Positions 21,599 through 30,636 are shown, numbered from the stretch's first letter. The stretch is DNA of 64,000 nt from Intrasporangiaceae bacterium URHB0013 (GCA_000620545.1 JIBA01000014.1:372001-436000); one strand, 5' to 3'. Numbers and translations are program-made. The notes: generated from the letters alone by a model not told the origin.

Positions 21599-22083
21599 GC
21601 GATCCCGAGGCGCCCGACCCTCGCGGCCGGCTCCTGCTCGTGACGGCGGCCGGGGCGCAGGCCCGAGCCGCCCTGGCATCGGCGATCGCGAGCCGGCTCG
21701 ACCGGACCGTCGTCGTCGACGGCGCCGCGCTCGAGCACGCCGTCACCACGGGCGCCACTGCAGGCTGGGACGAGCCACCCACGTCGGAGCAGCTGCGGAT
21801 GCGGCTGCTCCGCTGGTCGGCGGCCCTGGCCGTGGCCGAGACGTACCAGCTCGAGGGCTTCGACGCCGTCGTGGTGGAGGACGCGCTCGGCGACCGGCTC
21901 GAGGACTTCCTCGACCTCGTCGAGCCGGAGCCGGTCCACGTGGTCGTCGTCCGAGACGGCGCCGACCCGGCCACGCCGCACTGGGGTCTCTGGGTCGACG
22001 CCGAGCCGCCGGACGCCATGGCCGACGACGTGGTCGGCCGGCTCGGCGACGCCCTCGTCGTCACGTCGGCGCCCGACGCCTGA
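21595..22083 (+). CDS. Degenerate P-loop kinase-like protein, last gene of the glgE operon
   Basis: A 162-residue protein whose layout follows the AAA_33/chloramphenicol phosphotransferase-like kinases of actinobacteria: a first strand RLLLVTAAG, VVVDGAALEHAV, AVAETYQLEGFDAVVVED, and a terminal HWGLWVDAEP resembling their GLWLDTS motif. The Walker A motif is lost: where GxxGxGKST is expected the sequence reads AAGAQARAALA, with no Lys. The lid segment also appears shortened. It overlaps pgm by ATGA, so it is made with the glucan enzymes. It is probably not an active kinase. No function can be assigned. Confidence 0.6.
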   Translation: MSDPEAPDPRGRLLLVTAAGAQARAALASAIASRLDRTVVVDGAALEHAVTTGATAGWDEPPTSEQLRMRLLRWSAALAVAETYQLEGFDAVVVEDALGDRLEDFLDLVEPEPVHVVVVRDGADPATPHWGLWVDAEPPDAMADDVVGRLGDALVVTSAPDA

Positions 22084-22119
22084 GACCAGCACAACGGGAC
22101 GGAGCCACCGCGGGAGCGG

Positions 22120-22145
22120 CGAGCCACCGGCACACCAGTGGCTCG
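22120..22145. terminator. Hairpin between convergent genes
   Basis: CGAGCCAC (22120-22127) pairs with GTGGCTCG (22138-22145) over 8 bp with a 10-base loop, between gene ends at 22083 and 22195. Confidence 0.4.
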
Positions 22146-22194
22146 GCGCTGGGAGGATGGCGCGGTCGCGGACGCCCGCCCGGGCGGGGCCGGC

Positions 22195-23142
22195 CTAGAA
22201 GAGGGCGCTCATCAGGGACTTGCGCGCCCGGGCGACCCGCTCGTCCGTGACGCCGATGACCTCGAACAGCTCGACGAGGTGCTCTCGGGCCTTGTTGCGG
22301 TCGGCGTCGACGGTCACCCGCACGGTGTCGATGAGCCGCATGAAGGCGTCCTCGACGTGGCCACCGAGCAGGTCGAGGTCGGCGACGAGGATCTGCGCGT
22401 CGACGTCGGTCGGTGCGGCGGCTGCTGCGGCACGTGCGGCCTGGAGGTCGGCGCCCTGTGTGCGCTGCAGGAGACCGACCTGCGCGAGGCCGAGCTTGGC
22501 GTCGGTGTCGGCCGGGCTCTGCGCGAGGGCCTCACGGTAGGCCGAGGCCGCGCCGTCGAGGTCGCCGGCCTCGATCGCGTCGAAGGCCTTCTGGTGCAGC
22601 GGCGGCAGCGGCTGCTCCTGCCCGGCCTCGTCGTCCGCGGCTGGGACGTCGTCGCCCACCGTGACGGTGCCGGTGACACCGTGCTGGGCCGCGAGCTGCA
22701 GCACCTGGTCGATGACCGCCGTGACCTGGGCCTCGGGCTGGACGCCCTCGAAGAGCGGCACGGGCTGGCTCTGCACGAAGGCGAAGCTCACCGGTACGGC
22801 CTGGACCTGGAAGGCCTGCAGGATGGTGGGATTCGCGTCGACGTCGACGGTCACGAGCTGGAAGCGACCCGCGTAGCGACGCGCGACCGAACCGAACGTC
22901 GTGACGAAGTCGGCCGACTCCTGAAGTCGCGGCGACCACAGCACCATGACGACGGGGTGCTGGTCCGACGCCGCGATGACGTCACGGATGGAGGCGTCAG
23001 TGCCCTCGATGACGAGGCCAGCACCGCCCGCGGAGGTGGAGGCCGCGCCGGAGGCGGGGCCAGCCGGCTGGGCCGGACGCTTGAGCGATGACAGGTCGAC
23101 GGCACCGCGAAGTGCTGCTGCGGTGAATGGCTGGTGACTCAT
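22195..23142 (-). CDS. Co-chaperone YbbN/CnoX-like: thioredoxin fold plus TPR region
   Basis: A 315-residue cytosolic protein. Residues 1-55 are a low-complexity leader (MSHQPFTAAALRGAVDLSSL is typical of the actinobacterial family). Residues 55-165 form a thioredoxin fold, and 180-315 are helical TPR-like repeats. The CxxC site is replaced by SPRLQ in VMVLWSPRLQES, so there is no dithiol redox centre; the cis-Pro segment VQAVPVSF is kept. In E. coli CnoX protects substrates for GroEL and DnaK. It follows the lipoprotein gene by 14 bases and AGAGGA precedes the ATG. Confidence 0.85.
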   Translation of the reverse strand: MSHQPFTAAALRGAVDLSSLKRPAQPAGPASGAASTSAGGAGLVIEGTDASIRDVIAASDQHPVVMVLWSPRLQESADFVTTFGSVARRYAGRFQLVTVDVDANPTILQAFQVQAVPVSFAFVQSQPVPLFEGVQPEAQVTAVIDQVLQLAAQHGVTGTVTVGDDVPAADDEAGQEQPLPPLHQKAFDAIEAGDLDGAASAYREALAQSPADTDAKLGLAQVGLLQRTQGADLQAARAAAAAAPTDVDAQILVADLDLLGGHVEDAFMRLIDTVRVTVDADRNKAREHLVELFEVIGVTDERVARARKSLMSALF

Positions 23143-23156
23143 AGATCAATCCTCTC

Positions 23157-24149
23157 TCACCGACCCGAGCCGGCGACGAGCTGGTCCGACGCAGCGACGA
23201 CGCGCGCCTGGCCGGACGCGGGGATGACGATGGCGATGACCTCGTTGGAGGTCAGGTTCGCCTCGGTCGTGATCTGCTTGATGCCGGTCAGGAGGGTCAG
23301 GTCCTTGGCCGGTGTGAGCTTGACGGGCGTCCGCATGGCGATGGCGTCGTTGCGCACGAGGTGGGCGAAGACGATGGCGCCGTTGCCGTCCTTGAGACGC
23401 AGGCCGCCGATGACGCCCTTGGGCTCGTGCTCCTGGGTGAAGGCTCCCTGGTTGTTGAGGGCCTGGGACTGGGCGCGGGCCGACTGGCGCAGCTGCTCCG
23501 AGAGCGGGTCCTTCGCCAGCACGGTGGTCGCCGTCGGGTCGGGATACTTCACCGAGGCCGCGAAGGCGGAGACGACCTCGTCCGGCTGGGCGCTGAGGCC
23601 CTTGCCGTCCGCGATGGCGGCCGAGCCCTCCGTCGTCGGGTCGAGGGCGTCGAGCTTGGCGTCCGGGAGCATCGGGGTGACCGCAGCCGCCTTGAACGGA
23701 GCGGCGGACTGACCACCGACGAGCAGCACGAGGACCGCGGCCCCGGTCTTCTTCAGCGTCGTCTGCGCGAGGATCTGGGACGGCTTGTCGCCGGCCCGGG
23801 TGAGGGCGAGGACCTTGACACCCGTCGTGGCGAGCTCGGCCTCGGCCTTCTCCGCGGCAGTGCGACCCGGCAGCGTCTTGGCGTAGGCGTTCGCCGACTG
23901 GAGCGCGGCGCCGACGAAGGCCTTCTCCCGGGCGGCCGCACCGGCGGCCGTCGCGTCGAGGGAGGACGTCGCTGCCGTGCCGACCGCCGAGGCGGCGGTG
24001 GTCTGGGCGGCATCCGGAGCGACCACCGGGGTCGCCGAGACGCCGCTGCCGGAGGTGCCGTCGTCGGAGTTTCCGGTGCAGGCGGAGAGCAACGCAGCAC
24101 AGGCGAGCGCGGCGGCCAGGGCACGTCGACGGGTCGCGGGGCGGGGCAT
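23157..24149 (-). CDS. Uncharacterised lipoprotein
   Basis: A secreted 330-residue protein, start ATG at 24149 after GAAAGG. The signal peptide is RRRALAAALACAALLSAC with lipobox LSAC, giving lipidation at about Cys24, then a Ser/Thr/Ala linker to about residue 60. The rest is a mixed alpha/beta domain with KDGNGAIVFAHLVRNDAI and a C-terminal strand region ending SDQLVAGSGR. The late part looks like a ligand or cell-wall binding domain seen in other actinobacterial lipoproteins, but no named family is certain. Likely co-transcribed with the YbbN-like gene. Confidence 0.7.
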   Translation of the reverse strand: MPRPATRRRALAAALACAALLSACTGNSDDGTSGSGVSATPVVAPDAAQTTAASAVGTAATSSLDATAAGAAAREKAFVGAALQSANAYAKTLPGRTAAEKAEAELATTGVKVLALTRAGDKPSQILAQTTLKKTGAAVLVLLVGGQSAAPFKAAAVTPMLPDAKLDALDPTTEGSAAIADGKGLSAQPDEVVSAFAASVKYPDPTATTVLAKDPLSEQLRQSARAQSQALNNQGAFTQEHEPKGVIGGLRLKDGNGAIVFAHLVRNDAIAMRTPVKLTPAKDLTLLTGIKQITTEANLTSNEVIAIVIPASGQARVVAASDQLVAGSGR

Positions 24150-24370
24150 GGAAGGCCTTTCGGTGATGCAAGCGGAAGGTCGGGCACGCCCGACCGGGCC
24201 CCACGATACGCACGGACCGTGGTGCTTCCCCAATCGGCCGACAGGGCTCGCCGAGGACAATTCTGGACAGTCAGGACGCCATCGTGCGGGCAGGTCCGAT
24301 GAGTGTCAATCCGGTCACGCCGGAGGCTGTGAACCCGATGCCCGGTATGCGGCGTATGTCCCTGCGCCAC

Positions 24371-24877
24371 TCACGCGAGACGGCGGACCATGCGGATCTC
24401 GGGGGTGCGGGTCGCAGGGTGCTCGGCGCGTCCTCCCTCGTCCACGAAACCGCGGCGCGTGTAGAACGCGCGGGCCCGCGCGTTGCCCTCGATGACCCAC
24501 AACGTCGCGTCGCGGGCGCCGAGGAGCTCGTCCACGAGGCGGTCGGCGACGCCCGTCCCACGCGCGGCGTTCACGAGGTTCACGGCATACAGCTCCCACT
24601 CGGTGGGGGCGTCCTCGTCACGGCTGGGGCCGGCACTTCCGAAGCCGGCGAGCCGCCCGTCGGAGCCGACGACGACGAGGACGTGCTCGGGTGCCTCCGC
24701 GGGTCGCGCCGCGCTCTCACGCCACCTGGCCGCGCAATCCTCGTCGCTCAGCCCGGCGAGGTAGTCCGCCGGCATGAGGCCGGCGTAGGCGTCGCGCCAG
24801 ACCGCCATGTGCACCCGGCCCAGCTCGTCGCAGTCCTCCACCGCGAGCGGCCGGAGCGCCCAGTCGCCCTCAGTCAT
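24371..24877 (-). CDS. GNAT family N-acetyltransferase
   Basis: A single-domain GCN5-type acetyltransferase of 168 residues. It opens WALRPLAVEDCDELGRVH, a common GNAT beginning. The acetyl-CoA motif A is LVNAARGTGVADRLVDELL, and motif B is WVIEGNARARAFYTRRGF near the end. The ATG at 24877 overlaps the 3' end of the thiamine-binding-type gene by 8 bases, which supports this start. Substrate unknown. Confidence 0.85.
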   Translation of the reverse strand: MTEGDWALRPLAVEDCDELGRVHMAVWRDAYAGLMPADYLAGLSDEDCAARWRESAARPAEAPEHVLVVVGSDGRLAGFGSAGPSRDEDAPTEWELYAVNLVNAARGTGVADRLVDELLGARDATLWVIEGNARARAFYTRRGFVDEGGRAEHPATRTPEIRMVRRLA

Positions 24878-25184
24878 CCTGCTGACGGGCGAGTGCATCC
24901 TCGAGACGATCGAGCTTGCCGTCCAGCTCGCCCGTCCAGCCGGGACGGATGTCGGCCTTGAGCACGAGCCCGACACGCGGCGAGGCCTCCGCCAGCACGT
25001 CGCAACACTGCTTCACGACAGCCATGCACTCATCCCACTCCCCTTCGATCGTCGTGAACATCGCGTCGGTGCGGTGCGGCAGACCGGAGTCGCGCACGAC
25101 ACGGATGGCTCGGGCAACGGCGTCGGACACCGAGCCGGTGTCGTCGGCCGCGACGGTGGGGGCGACGGAGAAGGCGATCAGCAT
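24870..25184 (-). CDS. Thiamine-binding protein, MTH1187/YkoF type
   Basis: A small cytosolic protein of 104 residues in the MTH1187/thiamine_BP family (DUF77). Marks are MLIAFSVAPTVAADDTGSVSDAVA at the start, GLPHRTDAMFTTIEGEWDECMAVVKQC in the middle, and VLKADIRPG towards the end. Family members form tetramers that bind thiamine or related heterocycles. It overlaps the acetyltransferase gene by 8 bases and is likely in the same transcript. Physiological ligand not known here. Confidence 0.85.
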   Translation of the reverse strand: MLIAFSVAPTVAADDTGSVSDAVARAIRVVRDSGLPHRTDAMFTTIEGEWDECMAVVKQCCDVLAEASPRVGLVLKADIRPGWTGELDGKLDRLEDALARQQDD

Positions 25185-25245
25185 GCCCTCACCGTATGCC
25201 GCCCCGGACGTCGTCGCGCGACCACGCAGACGCGGCCGTGGCCGG

Positions 25246-26253
25246 TCAGAAGGCCTTCTTCATCGTGAGCGCTTCCTCGATGATCGCGAAGCCCAGGTCC
25301 TTGTTGATCTGGACCATCCACGGGTTCTGCTCGTCGTTCATCGTCTGCACCGAGCGCCGTTCCGGCGCAAGGCGGGCGAGCTCCCGGAGGTTGGCGACCT
25401 TGACCGCCATGCCCAGCCGGTGGCCGCGGTGCTCGGGCAGCACGAGCGTGCCCCACTGGAACACCACGTGCGGGTCGCCGGACGGCAGGGACAGGTCCGT
25501 GTACGCGGCGACGACGCCGGTCTCGCGGTGCACGGCGACCGCCGTGATGACGGCACGGCCGGTGTCGCGCAGGTGGTCGAGCATCGTCTGGTAGTCCTCG
25601 ACGGTCATCGACTCGGGCTCGAACTCGACGTCGCCCGTGGGCGCGTCGAGGATCAGCCGGTTCGAGGCGTCGCACACGCCCTGGCGCAGCTCGAGCGGCA
25701 CGCCGTCGACGTGCACGCTCAGCTCGTACGCCTCGCCCATGCCCTCGGCCGCGCGGCGCTCGTGGTGGTCCATGACCTGCGGCTCGACCGGCAGCGGGAG
25801 CGAGCGCACGATCTCGACGCTGGACACGGTGAAGCCGCGGTGGAGGGCGAACTCGCGGTCGGCGTGCCTCTCCCGGTCCCCGACCGGCACGAACACCTCG
25901 GTCAGGAGCATGTCGCGCCCGGCGGCCCTGGCCTGCTGCTCCATCCAGTCGATCAGGGCCGAGCCGGCGCCCTGTCGACGGTGCTGCGGGTCGACCTCGA
26001 GCTGGGACCAGCACTTGTCGAGGTTGTCGCGTTCGGGGAAGAAGACGAGGGCCCAGCCGACCGGCGAACCGTCGACCACCGCGACGGCGCCCTCCTGACG
26101 CTCCCCGGGGAACTGGAAGCGCACCATCTTGAGGAACTCCTCCTCGGTGCGCTGGATCGGCTGCACGCGGGAGACGGACTCGCTGCGCGTGGCGACGCCG
26201 AAGAGCTCCTTGAGCATGACGTCGTCGTCATGGTCGAGCGGGATGATGTCCAT
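25246..26253 (-). CDS. Tandem-GNAT acetyltransferase
   Basis: A 335-residue protein with two GNAT domains. The N-terminal one (about 25-150) contains LEVDPQHRRQGAGSALIDWM, a good acetyl-CoA loop. The C-terminal one (about 175-330) has WGTLVLPEHRGHRLGMAVK and ends with NKDLGFAIIEEALTMKKAF. This layout matches actinobacterial two-domain GNATs. The ATG at 26253 directly follows a GAGGG; a longer frame upstream lacks conserved sequence. Substrate unknown. Confidence 0.85.
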   Translation of the reverse strand: MDIIPLDHDDDVMLKELFGVATRSESVSRVQPIQRTEEEFLKMVRFQFPGERQEGAVAVVDGSPVGWALVFFPERDNLDKCWSQLEVDPQHRRQGAGSALIDWMEQQARAAGRDMLLTEVFVPVGDRERHADREFALHRGFTVSSVEIVRSLPLPVEPQVMDHHERRAAEGMGEAYELSVHVDGVPLELRQGVCDASNRLILDAPTGDVEFEPESMTVEDYQTMLDHLRDTGRAVITAVAVHRETGVVAAYTDLSLPSGDPHVVFQWGTLVLPEHRGHRLGMAVKVANLRELARLAPERRSVQTMNDEQNPWMVQINKDLGFAIIEEALTMKKAF

Positions 26254-26358
26254 CCCTCGACGGTGACACCGCGGCGTCCCCGGCGCCAACGATTTACCGA
26301 CCCCACCTCCCGGACGACGTCCCCGGGACCCGTCGCCTGCGCGCTCGACGCAAGCGGG

Positions 26359-27324
26359 TCAGGTGCCGACCTGCTCCACGAGACGGTCGGCGGCGGCATA
26401 CGGGTCGGTCCGTCCGGCGACGACCTCCCGGGCGAGCGCGGCCACACCCTCATGTGCCCCCACGTGTCCGAGCCGGGCACGCAACGCCGCGAGGGCGATG
26501 GTCTCGATCTCGTCCGCAGCGCGACGTTCGCGGCGCCGCGCCAGCTCACCGTTCTCCGAGGTGCTGGCCCGGTGCTTGTCGAGCGCCCCCATGACCTCGT
26601 CGATCCCGAGCTGTTGTGCCGCAACGGTTTTGACGACAGGCGGCCGCCACAGACCGGGCTCCGTCCGGTCGCCGAGCGAGATCATGTGCCGCAGGTCACG
26701 GACGGTCGCGTCGGCGCCGTCGCGATCGGCCTTGTTGACGACGAAGACGTCACCGATCTCGAGGATGCCGGCCTTGGCGGCCTGGATGCCGTCCCCCATC
26801 CCGGGGGCGAGCAGCACGACCGACGTGTCGGCCAGCCCGGCGATCTCCACCTCCGACTGCCCCACGCCCACGGTCTCGACGAGGACGACGTCGCACCCGG
26901 CCGCATCGAGCACGCGGATGGCCTGCGGCGTCGTGAACGACAGGCCGCCGAGGTGGCCACGGGAGGCCATCGAGCGGATGTAGACCTCGGGGTCGAGGGC
27001 GTGGTCCTGCATGCGCACCCGGTCGCCCAGGAGGGCGCCGCCCGAGAAGGGCGAGCTCGGGTCGACGGCGAGCACGCCGACCCGCAGCCGCCGCTCGCGA
27101 AAGGCCCCGACGAGGGCGGTCGTCGTCGTCGACTTGCCCACGCCGGGCGAGCCGGTCAGCCCGATGACCCAGGCGTTGCCGGCGTGCGGTGCGAGCGCGG
27201 CCATCACCTCCCGCAGCGACTCGTGGCCGTCCTCGACGAGAGAGATGAGGCGAGCGACCGCACGCGGCGAACCCGCCCTGGCCGACTCGACCAGGGCGGG
27301 GACGTCGACGGATCGCCGTGCCAC
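26359..27324 (-). CDS. meaB: MeaB-type GTPase, chaperone of B12-dependent acyl-CoA mutases
   Basis: G3E-family GTPase that protects and reloads adenosylcobalamin in methylmalonyl-CoA-type mutases. The 321 residues are typical. The P-loop is GSPGVGKST from residue 58; LAVDPSSPFSGGALLGDRVRM is the family signature, ETVGVGQSE the switch region and NKAD the guanine motif. The chosen start is GTG at 27324, 19 bases after the thiolase stop, because no conserved sequence lies upstream. Its partner may be the ethylmalonyl-CoA mutase at 37902-39986, or a methylmalonyl-CoA mutase elsewhere. Confidence 0.93.
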   Translation of the reverse strand: MARRSVDVPALVESARAGSPRAVARLISLVEDGHESLREVMAALAPHAGNAWVIGLTGSPGVGKSTTTTALVGAFRERRLRVGVLAVDPSSPFSGGALLGDRVRMQDHALDPEVYIRSMASRGHLGGLSFTTPQAIRVLDAAGCDVVLVETVGVGQSEVEIAGLADTSVVLLAPGMGDGIQAAKAGILEIGDVFVVNKADRDGADATVRDLRHMISLGDRTEPGLWRPPVVKTVAAQQLGIDEVMGALDKHRASTSENGELARRRERRAADEIETIALAALRARLGHVGAHEGVAALAREVVAGRTDPYAAADRLVEQVGT

Positions 27325-27343
27325 GCGGTGCGTGCCCGGCGGA

Positions 27344-28549
27344 TCAGGCGGACGCGGGGACGCGCACGATGAGGGCGTCACCCTGACCGCCGCCGCCGCA
27401 GAGAGCGGCGGCGCCGACACCGCCACCGCGGCGACGCAGCTCGAGGGCGAGGTGCAGGGCGATGCGCGCGCCGGACATGCCGATCGGGTGGCCGAGCGCG
27501 ATGGCGCCACCGTTGACGTTGACCTTGTCGAGGTCGATCCCGAGCTCCTTGGCGGAGGCGAGCCCGACCGCTGCGAAGGCCTCGTTGATCTCCACGAGGT
27601 CGAGGTCCGCGGGCGTGATGCCCTCCTTCTCACAGGCACGGGCGATGGCGCGGGCCGGCTGCTGCTGCAGGGTGGAGTCCGGGCCGGCGACGACGCCGTG
27701 GGCACCGATCTCAGCGAGCCACGTCAGGCCGAGCTCCTCGGCCTTGGCCTTGCTCATGACGACGACCGCGGCCGCCCCGTCGGAGATCTGCGAGGCCGAG
27801 CCGGCCGTGATGGTGCCGTCCTTGCTGAAGGCGGGGCGCAGGCCGCCGAGGGAGGCGGTCGTCGTGTCGGCGCGGATGCCCTCGTCGTTCTTGAAGACGA
27901 CGGGGTCGCCCTTGCGCTGCGGGATGGAGACGCTGACGACCTCGTCGTCGAAGAGCCCGTCCTTCCACGCCTTGGCGGCGAGCTGGTGGCTGCGCGCCGA
28001 GAACTCGTCCTGCTCCTCGCGCGAGAACGCCTGGTCACCCGTGTTGGCCTGCTCGGTGAGCAAACCCATGGCCTGGTCGGTGAAGGCGTCCCAGAGGCCG
28101 TCGAAGGCCATGTGGTCTCGCATCGTCACGTCGCCGTACTTGTAGCCCTCGCGCGACTTCGTCATGAGGTGCGGGGCGTTGGTCATCGACTCCTGCCCGC
28201 CGGCGACGACGACGTCGAACTCCCCGGCGCGGATCAGCTGGTCGGCCATGGCGATGGCGTTGATGCCCGAGAGGCAGACCTTGTTGATCGTCAGTGCCGG
28301 GACGGTCATCGGGATGCCCGCGGCGTGCGCGGCCTGGCGGGCCGGGATCTGGCCGGCGCCGGCCTGCAGCACCTGGCCCATGATGACGTATTCGACCTGC
28401 TCCGGGGCCACGCCCGCCTTCTCGAGAGCGCCCTTGATGGCGACGCCACCGAGGTCCGATCCGGAGAAGTCCTTGAGCGAGCCGAGCAGCCGACCCATGG
28501 GGGTCCGGGCACCGGCGACGATCACGGAGGTGGGGCGGTCAGCAGTCAT
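27344..28549 (-). CDS. Acetyl-CoA C-acetyltransferase (thiolase)
   Basis: Condenses two acetyl-CoA to acetoacetyl-CoA, or works in reverse in beta-oxidation. The 401 residues fit. Catalytic residues are Cys92 in NKVCLSG, His354 in [11 protein letters not shown] and Cys384 in CGGGGQG. QARQAA-type substrate loops and the SDGAAAVVV segment are present. ATG at 28549. It leads a two-gene operon with meaB and is divergent from the epimerase gene. In this setting it could supply the first step of the ethylmalonyl-CoA route; a degradative role is equally possible. PhaA/AtoB/FadA naming cannot be decided. Confidence 0.93.
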   Translation of the reverse strand: MTADRPTSVIVAGARTPMGRLLGSLKDFSGSDLGGVAIKGALEKAGVAPEQVEYVIMGQVLQAGAGQIPARQAAHAAGIPMTVPALTINKVCLSGINAIAMADQLIRAGEFDVVVAGGQESMTNAPHLMTKSREGYKYGDVTMRDHMAFDGLWDAFTDQAMGLLTEQANTGDQAFSREEQDEFSARSHQLAAKAWKDGLFDDEVVSVSIPQRKGDPVVFKNDEGIRADTTTASLGGLRPAFSKDGTITAGSASQISDGAAAVVVMSKAKAEELGLTWLAEIGAHGVVAGPDSTLQQQPARAIARACEKEGITPADLDLVEINEAFAAVGLASAKELGIDLDKVNVNGGAIALGHPIGMSGARIALHLALELRRRGGGVGAAALCGGGGQGDALIVRVPASA

Positions 28550-28640
28550 GGGTGAAGCCTCTTCCGACGTCTTTGAAGGGTGTCCCGACAACTGTAGTCG
28601 CGGCGCTCGCAGGGCCCGCGCCGAGCATGACCAAGCGCAC

Positions 28641-28665
28641 ACGGCATACCCGTGCCGTATGCCGT
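28641..28665. promoter_or_regulatory. Inverted repeat of the GTATGCC motif upstream of mce
   Basis: ACGGCATAC (28641-28649) and GTATGCCGT (28657-28665) form a 9-bp inverted repeat with a 7-base spacer, 22 bases before the epimerase start and in the divergent thiolase/epimerase promoter region. It may be an operator, or a chance pairing of two copies of the genome-wide heptamer. Confidence 0.4.
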
Positions 28666-28687
28666 CACGCCGCCCTACGTTGGCAGC

Positions 28688-29131
28688 ATGAGCGCCACTC
28701 CCGACCCCCTCTTCACCCACATCGACCACGTGGGCATCGCCGTGCCGGACCTCGACGTGGCCATCGCGTTCTACGAGGAGACCTACGGCATGACGATGCT
28801 CCACGAGGAGACCAACGAGGAGCAGGGCGTCCGCGAGGCGATGATGGGCGTCGGCGCCTCGGGTTCGTGCATCCAGCTGCTCGCGCCCCTCTCCCCCGAG
28901 TCCACGATCGCCAGGTTCCTCGACCGCAGCGGACCCGGCATCCAGCAGCTGGCCTACCGCGTCGCCGACATCGATGCCGTGTGCGCGACGCTGCGCGAGC
29001 GCGGCCTGCGCCTGCTCTACGACACTCCGCGGAGGGGCACGAGCGACAGCCGCGTCAACTTCATCCACCCGAAGGACGCCGGCGGCGTGCTCGTCGAGCT
29101 CGTGGAGCCGTCGGGGCACGCCGGGCACTGA
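28688..29131 (+). CDS. mce: Methylmalonyl-CoA/ethylmalonyl-CoA epimerase
   Basis: Vicinal-oxygen-chelate enzyme that interconverts (S)- and (R)- alkylmalonyl-CoA, 147 residues. It opens with [20 protein letters not shown], the family start with a metal His; the second half has [15 protein letters not shown] and ends [19 protein letters not shown] with the metal Glu. One usual His position in the second half (xHHVAYRV) reads QQLAYRV, with Gln as a possible ligand. ATG at 28688. It lies upstream of ccrA on the same strand, 164 bases apart, so it likely serves both ethylmalonyl- and methylmalonyl-CoA. Confidence 0.9.
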   Translation: MSATPDPLFTHIDHVGIAVPDLDVAIAFYEETYGMTMLHEETNEEQGVREAMMGVGASGSCIQLLAPLSPESTIARFLDRSGPGIQQLAYRVADIDAVCATLRERGLRLLYDTPRRGTSDSRVNFIHPKDAGGVLVELVEPSGHAGH

Positions 29132-29172
29132 CTCCTGGGGGCTCCCGAAGACGGGGCCACCCGTCCGGACCC

Positions 29173-29186
29173 GTGACCCAGGTCAC
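29173..29186. promoter_or_regulatory. CRP/GlxR-like palindrome upstream of ccrA
   Basis: GTGACC-CA-GGTCAC is a perfect palindrome that fits the CRP-family half-site pattern GTGA-N6-TCAC. It lies 110 bases before the ccrA start. Identification is by pattern only. Confidence 0.45.
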
Positions 29187-29295
29187 CTGTGGTGGCCGTC
29201 TCAGAACCGGCTACCCGCGAGTCACCCCTCGCTACGTTCGGGGCACACCGCAACAGGTTCGAACCACCAATGACGCTGCGACGTAAGGACCTTCA

Positions 29296-30636
29296 ATGCA
29301 GGCCATCCGCGACGCCATCCTCTCCGGCGACCGCACCCGGGAGACGTACGCGACCATCGAGATCCCCGCGACGTACCGAGGCGCGACCGTCCACAAGGAC
29401 GAGGTCGACATGTTCGAGGGACTCGCCACCCGCGACAAGGACCCCCGCAAGTCGCTGCACATCGACGACGTCCCGGTGCCCGAGCTCGCCCCGGGCGAGG
29501 CGCTCGTCGCCGTCATGGCCAGCGCGATCAACTACAACACCGTCTGGACCTCGATCTTCGAGCCCGTGGCGACCTTCGGCTTCCTCGAGCGCTACGGGCG
29601 CATGTCGGAGTTCTCCAAGCGTCACGACCTCCCCTACCACGTGGTCGGCTCCGACCTCGCCGGCGTCATCCTGCGCACCGGACCCGGCGTGACGAAGTGG
29701 AAGCCCGGCACCGAGGTCGTCGCCCACTGTCTCTCGGTCGAGCTCGAGGACGCCGAGGGCCACGACGACACGATGCTCGACCCGCAGCAGCGCATCTGGG
29801 GCTTCGAGACGAACTTCGGAGGCCTCGCCGAGCTCGCCGTGGTCAAGGCCAACCAGCTCATGCCCAAGCCGGGGCACCTCACGTGGGAGGAGGCGGCCTC
29901 GCCCGGCCTCGTCAACTCCACGGCCTACCGCCAGCTGGTCTCCAAGAACGGTGCGGCGATGAAGCTCGGCGACCGCGTGCTCATCTGGGGTGCGTCGGGC
30001 GGTCTCGGGTCGTACGCCACCCAGATGGCCCTCGCAGGCGGGGCGACGCCGATCTGTGTCGTCTCCTCGCCCGAGAAGGCCGAGATCTGCCGCGCCATGG
30101 GCGCCGAGCTCATCATCGACCGCAACGCCGAGGACTACCGCTTCTGGAACGACGAGGGCACCGAGCAGAACCCGCGGGAGTGGCAGCGGCTGGGCAAGAG
30201 GATCCGCGAGCTGACCGGCGGCTACGACGTCGACATCGTCTTCGAGCACCCGGGTCGCGAGACCTTCGGCGCGAGCGTCTACGTCGCGCGCAAGGGCGGC
30301 ACGATCGTGACCTGCGCGTCGACGTCGGGCTACATGCACGAGTACGACAACCGCTACCTCTGGATGAACCTCAAGCGCATCGTCAGCTCCCACTTCGCGA
30401 ACTACCGCGAGGCCTGGGAGGCCAACGAGCTGGTCAACCGGGGGCTCATCCACCCGACCCTGAGCAGGACGTATCCGCTCGACGAGGTCGGTCAGGCGGC
30501 GCTCGACGTCCACCAGAACGCCCACCAAGGCAAGGTGGGCGTGCTCACGCTCTCCCCCGAGCCGGGGCTCGGCGTCACCGATCCTGAGAAGCGCGCCGGT
30601 TTCGATTCCGCGATCAACAGGTTCGCCAACCAGTAG
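29296..30636 (+). CDS. ccrA: Crotonyl-CoA carboxylase/reductase
   Basis: NADPH-dependent enzyme that reductively carboxylates crotonyl-CoA to (2S)-ethylmalonyl-CoA, the signature step of the ethylmalonyl-CoA route and a source of polyketide extender units. It has 446 residues. The CO2-pocket residues known from Kitasatospora setae Ccr are all present: Asn81 (INYN), Phe170 and Glu171 (WGFETNFGG), and His366 (SSHFANY, one position later than the reference). The cofactor loop is WGASGGLGSYA at 231-241. AAGGA precedes the ATG. It is therefore a real carboxylase, not only a reductase. Confidence 0.96.
   Translation: MQAIRDAILSGDRTRETYATIEIPATYRGATVHKDEVDMFEGLATRDKDPRKSLHIDDVPVPELAPGEALVAVMASAINYNTVWTSIFEPVATFGFLERYGRMSEFSKRHDLPYHVVGSDLAGVILRTGPGVTKWKPGTEVVAHCLSVELEDAEGHDDTMLDPQQRIWGFETNFGGLAELAVVKANQLMPKPGHLTWEEAASPGLVNSTAYRQLVSKNGAAMKLGDRVLIWGASGGLGSYATQMALAGGATPICVVSSPEKAEICRAMGAELIIDRNAEDYRFWNDEGTEQNPREWQRLGKRIRELTGGYDVDIVFEHPGRETFGASVYVARKGGTIVTCASTSGYMHEYDNRYLWMNLKRIVSSHFANYREAWEANELVNRGLIHPTLSRTYPLDEVGQAALDVHQNAHQGKVGVLTLSPEPGLGVTDPEKRAGFDSAINRFANQ

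Noticed and set aside
29250-29262. Sequence GGTTCGAA resembling a tRNA T-arm
   Set aside because: No acceptor stem or D-arm could be folded around it.
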